From: Phoronis australis
Taxonomy: Eukaryota; Phoronida; Phoronidae
Direction of reading: 5' to 3'
DNA length: 64,000 nucleotides
Assembly (NCBI GenBank): GCA_002633005.1
Contig: NMRA01000344.1
Coordinates: 172,499 to 236,498, forward strand
The translations under genes and the position numbers were made by a program. The stretch's first letter is position 1, and the number at the start of each line of letters is the position of its first letter. The notes beneath the pieces are model-generated. The model saw nothing but the letters and a program-made list of their open reading frames with translations. It was not told where the DNA came from and did not search any database. Below are positions 1-12,085 of the stretch, in pieces.

Positions 1-479
1 ATAATAGACTATGAGTTGAGAGCACCATCGTTCGCCAGTTTTTCTCGTAAGGAGACAGAACACATGTTTATTTCCGGACTAACAGTACAGGTCTTCGTTC
101 TTAAACAACTTGAGGCTGCTGTTATGCGATCATCTGATATTCAATTTTTTTCGCCCCGTCGGTGCTCCTTAATTATGCTCTTGAATATTTGGAAATTGTC
201 TTAACCCCTGTATACACACCACACTTTTTCGTATACGACTTTTTTATGCTAAAAAGGTGTGTGTAAGCAGATGTTCCAACAAAAATTTTTGCTGGTGGCG
301 TGACTCATACCCAGATGTTCACAATATGGTTTCACGAAACTTATGTGCCAAGTTCATGTGACGAAATCGAGAAGGGTTTTTAATTATCTTAAGAAAAACT
401 CCAGAGACATGTTAAGTGCCAGAAACTTTCCAGGATGCATGGAAATTTCACTATTTGGCTATAAAAACAAAAAAATATC

Positions 480-598
480 TTACACGGGAGGGGGAACCCC
501 CCCTCCCGACCTCCCCCCGCTCGGCGCCACGCGCCTAGGATTCGACCTTGGCGGGAATCCTAAACCCCCCTCTTGCTGAAAACGTAGATCCGCCACTG
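480..598. repeat. GC-rich repeat fragment
   Basis: The block gggagggggaacccccc ... ggattcgaccttggcgggaatcc ends in gtagatccgccactggg. It is far more GC-rich than its flanks and resembles the end of a dispersed element. The rest of 1-480 shows nothing I can name. Confidence 0.35.
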
Positions 599-1070
599 GG
601 TAACCGTTTGAAACCAATTGCATGATGTTCAGCATCACTGTGCATGGCACAACAGTTAGATGCCAGACACTTTTCAGTGGTAGGGTGCCCGTGCCAGACG
701 ATTATTAAAAAGGGTTAAAATTTGAGCTAGCTCAACCTAAGAGGTAACCGCTTAAAACCAGTTCCAAAATATTCACCGTAAGCCCAGGTATCACGAATAA
801 GCACTGCCAGACAAATCTAGTGGTGGGTTAGCCAGGCCAGACACACCCAAATACCTGAGTTGAGCTAGATCACCCAAGAGGTAACCGCATGAAACCAGTT
901 GCAAAATATTCGCCGTAAGCCCAGGTATCGAGAATAAATACTGCCAGACAAATTTTGTGGTGAGATATCCCCGCCAGACACGCCCACCAGGTAACCGTTT
1001 GAAATCAATCGCCCGATGTTCAGCATCACTGCACGTGGCACAACAGTAAGATACCTCAATCAGACAAATA
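599..1070 (+). repeat. Four-unit degenerate tandem array, types A-B-B-A
   Basis: Units start with ggtaaccg at 599, 743, 880 and 990. Units 1 and 4 share gatgttcagcatcactg and tggcacaacagt; units 2 and 3 share aaaatattc..ccgtaagcccaggtatc and the gccagacaaat tail. Reading frames across it (for example 791-1165 minus) come from the repeat and are not genes. Confidence 0.8.
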
Positions 1071-2280
1071 AAGTGTCGAAACAAAATTGATTCCCAATGA
1101 ATAAGCATCACATTGAGGAAACAGGCACTTCGATTCTCAATAAAGCCACTGAGTTCGTACGACATAGGTCAAAACACAAGATGAGAGATTTTTGTTCGCA
1201 AGTTCAGGGCATGAAAACCAGAAACATCGCGCCTGATGTTGCAGCGACCTCACAAGTCCATGCGAAAACAGCGGAATACTCCACATGATTCACTATAAAA
1301 AATAAAACCTAAAAATCCGTCCGAAACGGATAGCACACTGTGTTTGCACGAATTTTGATTTTTCGTTGTCCAATTTTACCAGTCTAAACTGCGTCCCTCT
1401 GGTTTCGGACGGGTCATTTGATGCACGAACTGCTAAAACGAGTAATAATCGAAATGCCGTCTTTTGCTGTGATCTGCGTCTTGTATGCGAGCCAACTGCC
1501 TTCGTTTCACACAGTGATTGATGGCAAATTTGGCAAAACTGATCAGTTTTTGGGCAATCTCGATCTTTCCCATAAACCGAGCCCACAGAGAACTCCAGAG
1601 ACGCGTCAAGAACAATATATCATCATATCAACATTTTCCGGACTATGCTAGATGAATTCTTTGCCAGATGGGGAACAATGTTTTACCAAAAGTTGAAATT
1701 CGCAGATCCATTATTATGTGAAGTGCTGGAAAACGGTGCGTTCTAAGTGCTACGTGCGAGGAAGAACTTCAATACATCGGCTGTGGAACAGTGCGTAGTT
1801 TTCATGCTTGATATGTTGTTCTCTACAAAAGCCTAAAAACACCTCTGCGGCACCCGATATTGGGTATGTGTGGTCGTGTTAGATTTCAGGGAAACTATCA
1901 AAGCTGTAACGTACATGTAGATAAAACATTCTGTTCATGTTGCGAACATGTTATTCACAATTCGTGGGTATAACGAGTCCTGATAGTTTTTCAGTTTAGT
2001 TAGATTGACAATCTTTGTACGACACAGATATGCGTACCATTGAACTGTTCGCTTTTTTGTCTTCATAGTGAATATAAAACACGTTTGAAGTTTGAATTAA
2101 TTATTCATAGATGTTGTATATGGTGCTCAGTCACCGTGGCGACGGCCCTGCGCATCCACATTGGGGAGGGGGTATCCAACCACTATGTATAATCTTTTTG
2201 GAAATAGTGACTGAATCGCAGTTGAATTAAATAAAGATTCTAGTTTATGCTTCACCTTTTTACTGTTATTTTTAATAGTA
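1071..2280. other. No recognisable feature
   Basis: Short overlapping frames of fewer than 100 codons on both strands, no coding signature, no repeat that recurs elsewhere in the window. Confidence 0.6.
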
Positions 2281-2562
2281 CAGGCCCGTAGCTGGGGGAG
2301 GGTTCGGGGGTTCAATCGAACCCCTCTCCCGATTAAAAGGTCCAGTCCCAGCATATTCGTTAAAGATAGGATATGAATGGACATTAACAACAAAATTGTT
2401 GCAGGTATTGGTGCTACAAACTTCAGTGATAACTAAGTTAGTTATAATTTTGAATTTGCTTCTGATTCAAAGCGGTTCACGTGGCATCGGGCCGTACTCG
2501 GCAAACTTCGCCTGAGTGCCCCTGTTTATTAGTCTAGTTGCCAGCCCAATAGCTCTCATGGT
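2281..2562 (+). repeat. Dispersed repeat family E, copy 1
   Basis: It begins caggcccgtagctgggggagg, continues through gggttcaatcgaacccct and taggatatgaatgg, then ttgcaggtattggtgctac and ttgcttctgattcaaagcg. The same order of blocks occurs in reverse orientation at 46020-46310. Confidence 0.65.
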
Positions 2563-2565
2563 GAA

Positions 2566-2870
2566 CCCTGCAATGTTGATTACTGTAAAGTTTTTTGTTG
2601 AAATATATTAAATATGATCAGGAGAACAAAATTAGCTTGGTTGCACTAAGTGCAACTTTGAGCATTTTTTGCAATTCAAGATGGCGGATTCCGCCATTTT
2701 GAATTTCGATCCACTTTGTTTTTTTCAACTTGATGACAAACAGGGTCATGTAATACATTGTTTATACCATTTTCTGTGATGGGGAGTCCATTTCTGGTGT
2801 TATTTTATTAAAACGAAGTCATTTTCAAGGTCAAACCAGAGGTCAAATGTCAAAACTGCCTAGCAGCCTT
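2566..2870 (+). mobile_element. Palindrome-centred MITE-like element, copy 1
   Basis: Blocks run in order: cctgcaatgttgattactgtaaag, aaaattagcttggttgcac, the near-perfect 33-bp palindrome at 2673-2705 (aattcaagatggcgg arms, one mismatch), gagtccatttctg and aaggtca..gaggtcaaatg. All recur in reverse order at 6060-6380. No coding capacity. Confidence 0.75.
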
Positions 2871-3120
2871 GTGACATTTAGTTTTTCATCTCATTATTTT
2901 TTAATTTCTTCGTTAACCTCTTCAAGATATGTTGTCAAAATGCTCTCTATTACATACATGTACTATAGTGGGCCAAACATTTTGCTCACAAGTTTCATGA
3001 GGGTTGCATTGGCACAATAGAGAAAGCACATGGCATGGAAATGCTCATACGCTCAGCACTTCAATGCTGGTGTGTCTAGTATGGTTAAACGCATTTGTTT
3101 CATTTTATAACACTAATACA

Positions 3121-3348
3121 TGCGCGCACCCAGTCCAAAATATGAGGGGCTCAAATTTTTGGCAATGTGGACCTTTAATAAACAAAAAATATGGGACTAA
3201 AAAACGAGATATCACGTTCATTCGCGCCTTTTTAGTTGACTTTTGTCCCGTTTTCTCGGATTTCTTGTTGTTTTGGGGCGAACCTTTTTGCAAACTTCGC
3301 CAAATGGGGGGCTCGGTCGAGCCCCCGAGTCCCCCTTGGGTGCGCGAA
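3121..3348. mobile_element. About 230-bp inverted-repeat element
   Basis: It starts tgcgcgcaccca and ends ttgggtgcgcga, forming imperfect terminal inverted repeats. It has a GC-rich ggggggctcggtcgagccccc block near the right end. The reading frames 3004-3381 (plus) and 3105-3449 (minus) cross it and have no coding signature. Confidence 0.5.
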
Positions 3349-3580
3349 TGTAATATGATAAATTTTCTCTCGATCAAGTGAACTTCAAAGAAGATAGGAT
3401 ACAAGAGTTGTGAACTATAAAGACAGTAACAATGGCAGAAATAAATCACTGGGCTTCATTGTCCAACTTTATTTTGTGTGTGGGTATTTTGTGAGTAAAT
3501 AACAAATTAATAAACCATTCGTAAAATTTTGAGACAATTTAGGAAGATCGAGTAAGAAAGTCGTAGTTACGGTGTTTTTT

Positions 3581-3641
3581 TGGAGTAGTGGACCTTCAGA
3601 GTAGCTTTTTCTTCGGAGCGGTGGCATGGGCCATCGGAGTA
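3581..3641 (-). repeat. Degenerate ctccgaagg array, copy 1
   Basis: On the minus strand the sequence repeats tactccgatgg, gctccgaag, actctgaaggtccactac. The same degenerate unit occurs at 7060-7150 and 44437-44485. Confidence 0.5.
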
Positions 3642-3681
3642 TTAACCTGTTACACGCCAGTATAGTCAAAGGAAAGGCTAG

Positions 3682-5445
3682 ACTCGATGCTCTGTACTAG
3701 GTATACAATCTCATCACAGCCATGTTGTCTACTCAAATGGGGAGAAGTCTTATGAAGAGCTGATGGTTTACCTAAAGATGGTCCTTCAACAACCCTGTCC
3801 TAAGGAGATGTTGACATATTTCTTCGTAACAGGTCACCATAATGGCGTACGGCACCTGCGCTGGTGTAGCAGTTTTCAAAATAAACCAAACAACGTGGAA
3901 ATTCTTTTCGACTAGATTACGATAGTGCCTCTATGTACGTTGTCTTAATTTTCACAATTTGCATGTAACTCCATTCATAAATTAACAGTAAACTGCTCGG
4001 CGCAATAAAGTCAACCTAAACTACGACAAAAGTTCGGAAACGTGCGATAAGTGTTCGACTAAGGTGCCAAACATTTCTGGCAAGAAGTTTATACGAAGTT
4101 TAGCAGCTTGACAGAGTTCGTTCGAAGCTTATATTGAAGTTTACTGTGTGTGGAGAACCTGTCCAATAATGTCAAAAAGTTCTACTCGAACCTGCACACA
4201 GCTGTCAACACTTGGATGACAAGACTGTAGTACCATCTGACCAATTCGAAGCACAGGCATACTGTATATCAAACGAGTAAAAGGTTCTGGGATTATAAGG
4301 GAATTTTATTGAGAACCGAGCAATTTAGTGGTCATGTGGTTAAAGAGTTTCAGTGGGTGTGCCCGCCTTGATACTGTCATGGAGAACACAAGTCATGTGG
4401 AATGAATGTGGTGACGAGCAAACGTCACGTAGTGGAGTGATAGGATAAAGACTAAGTACAAGAAGGGAGTAGTGGACCTGGACGAGGATAACTTGAGAAA
4501 GATTGCAGAGGAGATAGAGAAGCACAGACACTCCGCTCAATGACCAGCAGTAATATCTCCATAACACCTCCAATCGCCTAGTAGATTCCAGAACGAGCTG
4601 GTCATTGGGCATGAGCAGAGCAGTCAGATTTTTAGTTTTGGTAAGTAGTGAATGTTACAAAACAATTAAGAAAAAGTCAAAATGCCGGAAGTGATGAAGA
4701 AGCCTGTGCTGTACAAGGAAGGCCATGGCGTTGAGATGCTGTTCAGTTGCCTGTTAGTCGTAAAACAGCAATGTAACATTAACATAGCTGATATCTTTTA
4801 GTGTGAACTTATTGAGGCCACTTTCTACAGCCCTGATCGGCAAATACGTCAGCCATCAGCCTGAGGAAGGGTGACAATGTCACTCTGGTCAAATCTCTTC
4901 GCGTTTTGTCCCAAATCATTCTGCTCCGGAGGTGGTGTTGGTTGCTGTTGTTCAGCTTTTGTAGCAGGTCGTTTGGAGTGTTTTCGGAAATACAGGAGAT
5001 TAAGGGAAAGCCTCGGCACTCTACTAGCCCCCTATCCTCCGGCTTGTGAAACAATTATTCGCTTTCAAAAATATGACCGCAAGGATCCCTACGCAAAGGA
5101 CCAGGAGGAAAAGCTGAGGAAGACATGCTAACCCCCTGTTCCCAAACATTCCTTTTGCAGCTAAAATTTTCTAAATAACGCTATGTTAAACAACCTTCTA
5201 TGTGTATGAAGCTATTCCCTTCTATTCAACATCTAGGGGTCAAGAAGAGCCGCTGTGTAATTACACATGCTGAAGCTGACGTTGTATAGGTAAATGCTGA
5301 AAGTGGTGTGGATGACGGCACCCACACTATCAGAATCACTTGTGACAACACTGACGTCTCCGAGCTCTTCATTTATGGGTCGTCTAATATGCCAGTAGAC
5401 GCCAAGACTCAGATGGAGAAGTGGAATGGTAGTATTCGGACATAA
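3682..5445 (+). pseudogene. Decayed TE-like protein gene with THxEAD / DxTDV motifs
   Basis: Several short plus-strand frames look coding but are separated by stops and frameshifts. Codons from 3682 to 3912 include GEKSYEELMVYLKMVLQ. Codons from 4448 to 4540 include KGVVDLDEDNLRKIAEEIEK. Codons from 5239 read VKKSRCVITHAEADVV, a stop, then (5290-5442) TIRITCDNTDVSELFIYG and QMEKWNGSIRT. The pairing of THxEAD with a downstream DDTDV-like strand and a QMERWDGT-like strand recalls a protein, common in multicopy form in marine invertebrate genomes, that I associate with nuclease-like (PIN/XPG-type) TE proteins. That link is from memory. Here one Asp of DDTDV is Asn and at least three stops interrupt it, so it cannot make a full product. 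Confidence 0.4.
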
Positions 5446-6059
5446 TGGAACATTTCAGAGAGTGCCGTCAACAGGAGAGGTCACAAGACGTGAGGGTACT
5501 GGTCAGAGAAAAGTTCTTGGTTCGAACGAGCTGTCAGAGATGCCAATAACCCTTCTCTGAGTAGACACGGAGGTGTCAAGTTGAGCTTATCGCAGTCATT
5601 GACTCGTGGTCCATTGCCTTGAAGCTGTTCTCTATGAACACCGACGCATGGTGGGGGGAATTTTCTCGAGAACCAGTGAGTCATCAATCGCCAGTAGAAG
5701 AAGCCAGGCGGCTTCCATATTCCCTATCAGAGGAGGCAGCGTCGCTTAGTGTCCTACCTCTACTCAAGGTCGTGTTTTCGAGTCACACGGGGCACACTGC
5801 TGGTCGCTTGATCCAAGTCCTTAGATCCTCAGCTCTATTTCAACTAATAAAGCATTAAGATTATCCAAGGTGATCAGTGCGATGGGCCTTCCTGAGCGTC
5901 ATGCATAGGTTTGGTACAACAATATTTTAAACTAGTTGTTGAGATGTTGGGAGGATATCTTATTCCAGTACTTAGCTATCCCTTACTCTTGATATAATGG
6001 AATCACAGAAATGATAATTCCACATTTCCCAGAAATTTAACATTTCGTTGCGCAAAAGC
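5446..6059. other. No recognisable feature
   Basis: Only short frames such as 5619-5858 (79 codons) with no family signature. It may be the tail of the decayed element to its left. Confidence 0.5.
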
Positions 6060-6380
6060 GATGAATTTTCCGTGTTTCAGTTCAACGTGACCTTTGGCCT
6101 ATCATTTGACCTTGACTTTGACCTTGCATCCATAAAATAATATCAGAAATGGACTCTCCGTCCCAAAGACATTGGAAACCATAAATTGCAGGATCCTGCA
6201 CGGTATCATGTTCAGTGTGTTGAAGTTAGGTGAAATTCAAGATGGCGGAAGCCGCCATCTTGAATTATAAAAATGCTCAAATTTGAACAAAGTGCAACCA
6301 AGTTAATTTTATTCTCCTAACCACATATATCAAATTTCCAAAAGAAAACTTTACAGTAAACAACACGTACTGCAGGGTCA
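6060..6380 (-). mobile_element. Palindrome-centred MITE-like element, copy 2
   Basis: This is the reverse-complement counterpart of 2566-2870. The central palindrome at 6234-6266 has perfect 15-bp arms (aattcaagatggcgg / ccgccatcttgaatt) around aag. Confidence 0.75.
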
Positions 6381-7059
6381 TCTTTTTGGCCACTAGACTT
6401 ATATATATTATATCATTCATAAACCACGCGCGTGGTGGCTACGTACACCAAAGGGTAACAAGTGAGTCCCATGTCTATACCTAAGCATACAAGTCTAGCA
6501 CTACTACCTAAGTAAGCTACACGTTTTGTATATAGCAGCGAGAGAGCTCCCAAAAAGTAGTGCGATATGAATGCCTTAAAGTCGGCCAAGAAACAAAACA
6601 GCGGAAAATTGACTCTGTTATTCCGTTATTTTGATTTAATTGCAAGCGTAGTACGGTAGAAGTGTAGGCATTTTCAAATTTTGATTTGAAAGTGATCGTC
6701 AAATATGCAAATATGTTGTTCATCCAGTGTCCTCTTTGATTGTGGATTGGTGGATTGACATGCATGCGTGTGCACGTTTGAACGTTTCTGTTCTTTTAAA
6801 TTCAGTACACGCTGACGGTAATTTCATTATAGGCAGTCCTCCGTCGTGTTAAAAAACCAGACATTCAACTACCATGTTTTCTTTCACTGGGAATAAACCA
6901 TTGAGCATTTTCACGTTATAATGAAAAAGTAGGCCTAGACCTCAACTTTGGTCAATGAAAATCTTCTCTAGTCAATCAATGTCAATGGTGCACAACGCTG
7001 CAGACTTCATACGAGCTACGAACTTGATAGAAAAGATTTCCAAGGTTCCATGTCACTAT

Positions 7060-7150
7060 GATACTCCGAAGGTCCAGTACTCCGAATGCCCATTACTCCG
7101 AAGGTTCGTTATCTTCTAAAATTCACTACTTTGAATTTCCACTATTCCAA
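7060..7150 (+). repeat. Degenerate ctccgaagg array, copy 2
   Basis: Repeats of gatactccgaaggtcc, gtactccgaatgccc, attactccgaaggttc and diverged units cactactttgaattt and ccactattccaaaa. The array appears interrupted by the 796-bp inverted element pair, since gaactccgactgttc follows directly at 7952. Confidence 0.65.
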
Positions 7151-7155
7151 AATCA

Positions 7156-7562
7156 GGGCCCGGTCTCCAATCTTTTTACTCGAAATGGAACTCGAAATTA
7201 GGTTTGGCATTTTTTACTCTACTTTTCGGTGAAATCAAGATAAGTGTCTATTATTCTATGCTCGAGTACACAATAACTTACGTAGATAATTTATTGCCCT
7301 TAGTTCACAGTTTGTAAACCCAATATTAAAGCAATAAGTTCGAGTTTGAACTCGAAATTTCGAGTTTTTACTCGAGTTTGTAGCACGAATATAAGGGTCT
7401 TCAAGGGCAAACTTGAACTAGAAACGCCTATGCATAAACTATAATGTATTCGAGCACAGTCTGATAAGCAATTATCTTAAGTTCGCACAAAAGGAGCAAA
7501 GAAATTGCCAAAAATAATTTTGAGTTCGTTTCGAGAACAATTAAAGATTAGAGACCGGGCCC
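7156..7562 (+). mobile_element. 407-bp inverted-repeat element, left copy of a head-to-head pair
   Basis: It begins gggcccggtctc and ends gagaccgggccc, giving 12-bp perfect terminal repeats. The inside is rich in ttcgagt/actcgaa motifs and has no open frame of note. It matches the reverse complement of 7563-7951 along its whole length with small differences. Confidence 0.8.
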
Positions 7563-7951
7563 TGGGCTCGGTCTCTTAACTTTGTACTCGAAACGAACTC
7601 GAATTTATTTTTGACAATTTCTCTGCTCCTTTTGTGCGAACTCGAGATAAGTGGAGACTGTGCTCGAATAATTATTGCTTATGCATATGAGTTTCTAGTT
7701 CAAGTTTGAACTTAAAAACCCTTATATTCGTGCTACAAAGTCGAGTAAAAACTCGAAATTTCGAGTTCAAACTCGGAACTTTTATCTGTAATGTTGGATT
7801 TGTAAACTGCAAACTAAATCATTCACGTAAGTCAATATGTACTCGAACATAGAGTCATAGACACTTATCTTGAGTTCGCTCAAAAGTAGGCTAAAATGCC
7901 AAACATTATTTCGAGTTCCATTTCGCGTAAAAAGATTTAAGGCTGAGCCCA
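7563..7951 (-). mobile_element. 389-bp inverted-repeat element, right copy of the pair
   Basis: It begins tgggctcggtctc and ends ggctgagccca. As the reverse complement it follows 7156-7562 through aaatggaactcgaaat, gtttggcatttt, cgaaatttcgagtttttact and tcgcacaaaaggagca. Together the two copies form an approximately 800-bp palindrome. Confidence 0.8.
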
Positions 7952-8426
7952 GAACTCCGACTGTTCAATAACCTGATTGTGAGATCACGACTCATTCTCA
8001 AGCCGAGACAACATCTGGGGCACGGCTGCGGCGACCAAATTTAAGAAGACTAAATGGGACTCCCTGACTTCGTGAGGGCAGGCAAGAACAGGGTGGCCTA
8101 CTAACTTCATTTAGTTTCGACCCGGCCGTGTGCGTCGCGCTGCGATTCGATCTTGACATGGATTTAATGAATTGTGTCATGGTTGATAATTCATCAGTAT
8201 TCCTACTTCATATCATTTTAAAATGCAAGTGCGAATTCATTTTAAGACATGCGAGCAATTTCGCATGCCCATGAAATCTGACTACGGTTTCTAGTTGTGC
8301 TGGCGAGCTGGAGGCTGTGGTCACTGTCTACATGGAATCCAAACAAAGTGTTTTAGTGCCCGGGTGTTGTTTTCAAAATAGGTGCATCTAATTATATGGA
8401 TAAGTATAAAATGAGGCGAATCAAAG

Positions 8427-8707
8427 TTCAAAATTCTGGGAATATTTTTGACGTGAATTGATCGAACATAATTCCTATGAACTTCAATGACAAAATGTGT
8501 GAAATGAACAGCTTGGTTAAACTGTGGAGCAGGAGAAAGCTAACGCTGCTGGGAAAATTTAGTGTTTTAAAATCTTTACCAATTCCAAAACTAGTACATC
8601 TATTTACTCTATTGAGCAGTCTCAATTTTAAAGGAACTCATTTCAAATTTACACGAGATAATAAGGTAGAAAAAAAAATAAAAGAGACGTCTTGGTTAGC
8701 AAGATAG
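8427..8707 (+). pseudogene. LINE reverse-transcriptase relic
   Basis: The frame from 8477 reads MNFNDKMCEMNSLVKLWSRR and then KLTLLGKFSVLKSLPIPKLV. This is the LW..RKLTLxGK..VxKSL..PK block seen just after the palm region of non-LTR retrotransposon reverse transcriptases. A short piece in another frame upstream (8427-8453, FKILGIFLT) fits the preceding YLG-type block, so at least one frameshift has occurred. The C-terminal part is lost after the stop at 8705. It is a truncated, dead copy. Confidence 0.6.
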
Positions 8708-11158
8708 ACGCACATTATAAAGTATAAAGTCATGTTATTCAAAAAAGCTCTGATGAGACTGTTTTCTACAAATTCCAAACGGGTAAATATGCTTGAAATC
8801 GAGAAGGCTTTAGAGGTCAGACAATAGATCGTTTATGGCAATGATTACCACAAAAGCAAACCGGGTATTAAAAACCATATTTGGATCGAAACACTGGACT
8901 ATTGGTCAAGCCTAATTTGTAAAAAAATATTACTCTTGTAATGCACAAAATGGAATGCAAGATGGAGGCAAGACCGTATTTCACGTTAGCTATGCTGGTA
9001 GACGCCTTTTATATATGAACGATCTCTTGAATGTACAATTGGGTGTACTAGTACTGAAGGAAAGGCTTTTGCTCAGATCCATATGTTTATAGTATACTAG
9101 TACTTCTCTGATTAAATCTATTTAATCGTTTACTAAGATTAAGTTATCTGTTGATTTTCATGTGTTGCATAAGACCATTGGTCCGTTGATGCCTTTCAAT
9201 ATCGAAATTTGCTGAAAGATGTAAGCGTGTTTTCCGTCGATTAAAGCGCAATTCATTTTGGGCAGTATGTACAAATTAAGTACGTCATTCCTACTCAAAA
9301 AATCTAAATTCTCTGCCAGGACCATCCATACATCGATCGATCTCAATATCGAGCGAATACAACACCGACGTGTCGCGGAACTTAGAAGAGAGCATGGGGA
9401 AGCCTGTTGTTCTAACTGTCCTCTCAAAAATTTATCTGAAACAACGATGATCGTACCTCGAGTGTTAAATACAAAAATAAATAAAAAATTTGTGAATGTC
9501 TCAAAAATTCCATCCCATCTAGGTGCCACGTATATATGCAGTTTATATGTGCATGTGGATGAAAGACATAGGATTAAGTGTATTCAGTTAGATCTTGACT
9601 GTTGTGTCAGTTTAGACTTGCACATTTCATTTTAAAATTACAGTTTACATTTTTAGTGACAATTGACCATTACTCAAGGCTGACATCCGGTAGACGTCGG
9701 CGGGTTGGTAGGACTACACCGTTTACATTTTATAAGGGCAGTGTGGAATCGGTTCTGGGACACATTGATACTGGGAGTCGCAACAATTGTATGTTTCACA
9801 GCCTATTGGCATTTTGCGAGCTGGTCTGTGAAATAAAAAGTTGATTGTCAAATGACCTGATACCAAAATAATTTAAACTCAAACACCAACGTAGATGAAA
9901 ACAAAATTTCAATTAAACTCTACGGTATTTTTGAAAACCAAAACCATCACTTGCGAATGGTTCAAAATTTCACAACCATTTTAATAGTTTTGGGTTTTTT
10001 TTACAGAAAACTGTCACCTGTTAACTTTAGCTAGCAAAAAATTCAATCTTGCCCACGTGAAATCCAAAAAATCAAAATTTTTCGTTTAGTAGTCAAAGAG
10101 GTAGTTACTCGATTCAGCATAGAATGAAATTAGAGGTTCTCTTCACCCTGGAATATTTGGCGTAGGCCTACTTGTCAACGTACCGTGTCTCTCTTTTGGC
10201 GGGATTGTTCCGCGTTTAGTCTCGCGTCACGCCACGAAATGTCCCGCTTTTTAACACACCGCCAATGTGACTTTTCATCATATTTGTTTGCGATTTACCA
10301 TCCTATTGACATCCCGATCGGCAAAAAAAGAAAACTGTTGGGACATTTTCTGATGTTGCTGCGGACACTTCATCGTTGCGACTTGTCATAGACCCAGATG
10401 TCCAGCATTATCTCCAGATGTCCCGCATTTCATGGCAGTGAGGTCTTCCATTTTTCATTCTCCAATATAAGCGTCTACGCACTACGTTCCGTACAATGAG
10501 CTATATACATAGTTATAATTATCTCATTATAAGCCACCCCCGGAATGAGCAACCGGTTGGTTGACACTGCCCGCTTAGTGAATCCCCAACCCTCACATGG
10601 CAGATTATGTAGTCGATGACTTCATTCCTGGACCGCGCTACGACATCCGGGCATTTATCTATGTGATCTCGTTCCGCTGTCTTCTGTTCCGAGGATCAAA
10701 CGGGTATGAAACATTTCATGTCATTTTTATTGGACCAGTCACAAATTTAGCAATGCTAAGATCTGAAGTATACAAAAATTAAGCTAGGAAACCACGTCTG
10801 CTTAGTGGTATGAATTGGCAAGCCCAAGCGATGGCAGATTCTACTTAACGAAATCAACAGGTGTTTCTCTTGTGACTGTCACTAGTAGTAGCACTTACGG
10901 TATTCACTATCACTGTATCAGGTTAACCGCAGGGCACAGGCTTGTTGGTTGTCGCTCGTGAGTATGGGATCGTGTTGTGGGCGCTAGAAAATACAGAAAC
11001 GTAACCCATCTCGATGTCTGTAAATAAATATTCATACATGGACTGTAGTACAGGTAGAAGTTTTGTGGAACACAGTTTGGCCTAAATGGTACTTTTATTG
11101 CTGTGGTCTGATGGCCAGAGAAGCAATTCGTGGCGTGTGCTTTTCAACATTGAACCAC
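8708..11158. other. No recognisable gene
   Basis: Overlapping frames on opposite strands around 9158-9635 (123-125 codons) are near the chance length for AT-rich DNA and show no motif. At 10180-10430 the phrase gtcccgc or gtcccgca recurs several times, which may be a decayed element. Confidence 0.5.
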
Positions 11159-11188
11159 AGGCGTCCTCCTCAGCTTCTGAGGACGCCT
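11159..11188. repeat. Short perfect hairpin
   Basis: Arms aggcgtcctc and gaggacgcct flank a 10-nt loop. No neighbouring gene end explains it. Confidence 0.6.
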
Positions 11189-11929
11189 ATTGAACTTGAT
11201 TGATTCACATTGTACGTTCGCAAATAATGAATGTGATCTCAGATTTTATTTGACCTGGCAAAAACCCCAGGTTGCCACAAAGTCACAACACTTACATCCA
11301 AGCATGTGTTCAAAATACTACAGGAAGTTAACAGATGGTGTCAGAATTTTTCAGCAAAACCTCATACTGTACTGTGTAGTAACGCGGCTTATAATTCATG
11401 AGATACAGCCAACTTACCTAACTTCTTGTCCGGACTCGACATCTGTCGTCACACTTTTAAGAGCGCCTATGAAGAGCGTCTATCTTCCACCACACCCTCG
11501 CATAGACTCTCCTTTTTTTCCCCTCGTGCCCAGAGTCACGTGACCTATCACTGGCTCACTATGTCAACACCACACACACAGAGACGAACAAAGACAACAC
11601 CACATGACGCCACACAATGAGAGAACACACGTTCACGACAACTGTAATATCCACCCACAAAGTATACAGTTGTATCCACTGTGGGACACTTATACGAAAA
11701 TGCTTATCACCCACTCAGTGTAACTGAAAAGTTAAAGATTTGCAATATTTTCATGAAATGTTTAAATGGCCAATGAGCTTTTTTAGAATGTACCCGTTAT
11801 ACAATGTTTTAAAAAAATTGTAAAACAAAATAAAAAATCACATTTAAGGTTTGAAATGAAATATGCAGTCTTTACAAAGGTAAATCCAATAGGTTCTACA
11901 TTAAAACTGGCTTGCAGGTATTAGACACT

Positions 11930-12085
11930 GCTGTGTAATCCCATAGTGGACCAGGGATATCAGGGGACTGTAATCCCATGTTGGACCAGGGGCAGAAGGG
12001 AACTGTAATCCCATGTTGGACCAGGGGCAGAAGGGAACTGTAATCCCATGTTGGACCAGGGAAAACATGAACCGTAATGCCTGTG
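11930..12085 (+). repeat. 35-bp minisatellite
   Basis: Units starting actgtaatcccatgttgg at 11967, 12002 and 12037, each followed by accaggggcagaaggga, with degenerate units at both ends. The minus-strand frames over it (11896-12114) are repeat artefacts. Confidence 0.9.

Noticed and set aside
791-1165. 124-codon minus-strand frame
   Set aside because: It consists of two near-identical repeat units; the repeated peptide comes from the tandem array.
3004-3449. Overlapping 125- and 114-codon frames on opposite strands
   Set aside because: They cross a small inverted-repeat element and show no coding motif.
9158-9635. 123- and 125-codon overlapping frames
   Set aside because: Near chance length for AT-rich DNA, one begins with TTG, and neither has a recognisable motif.
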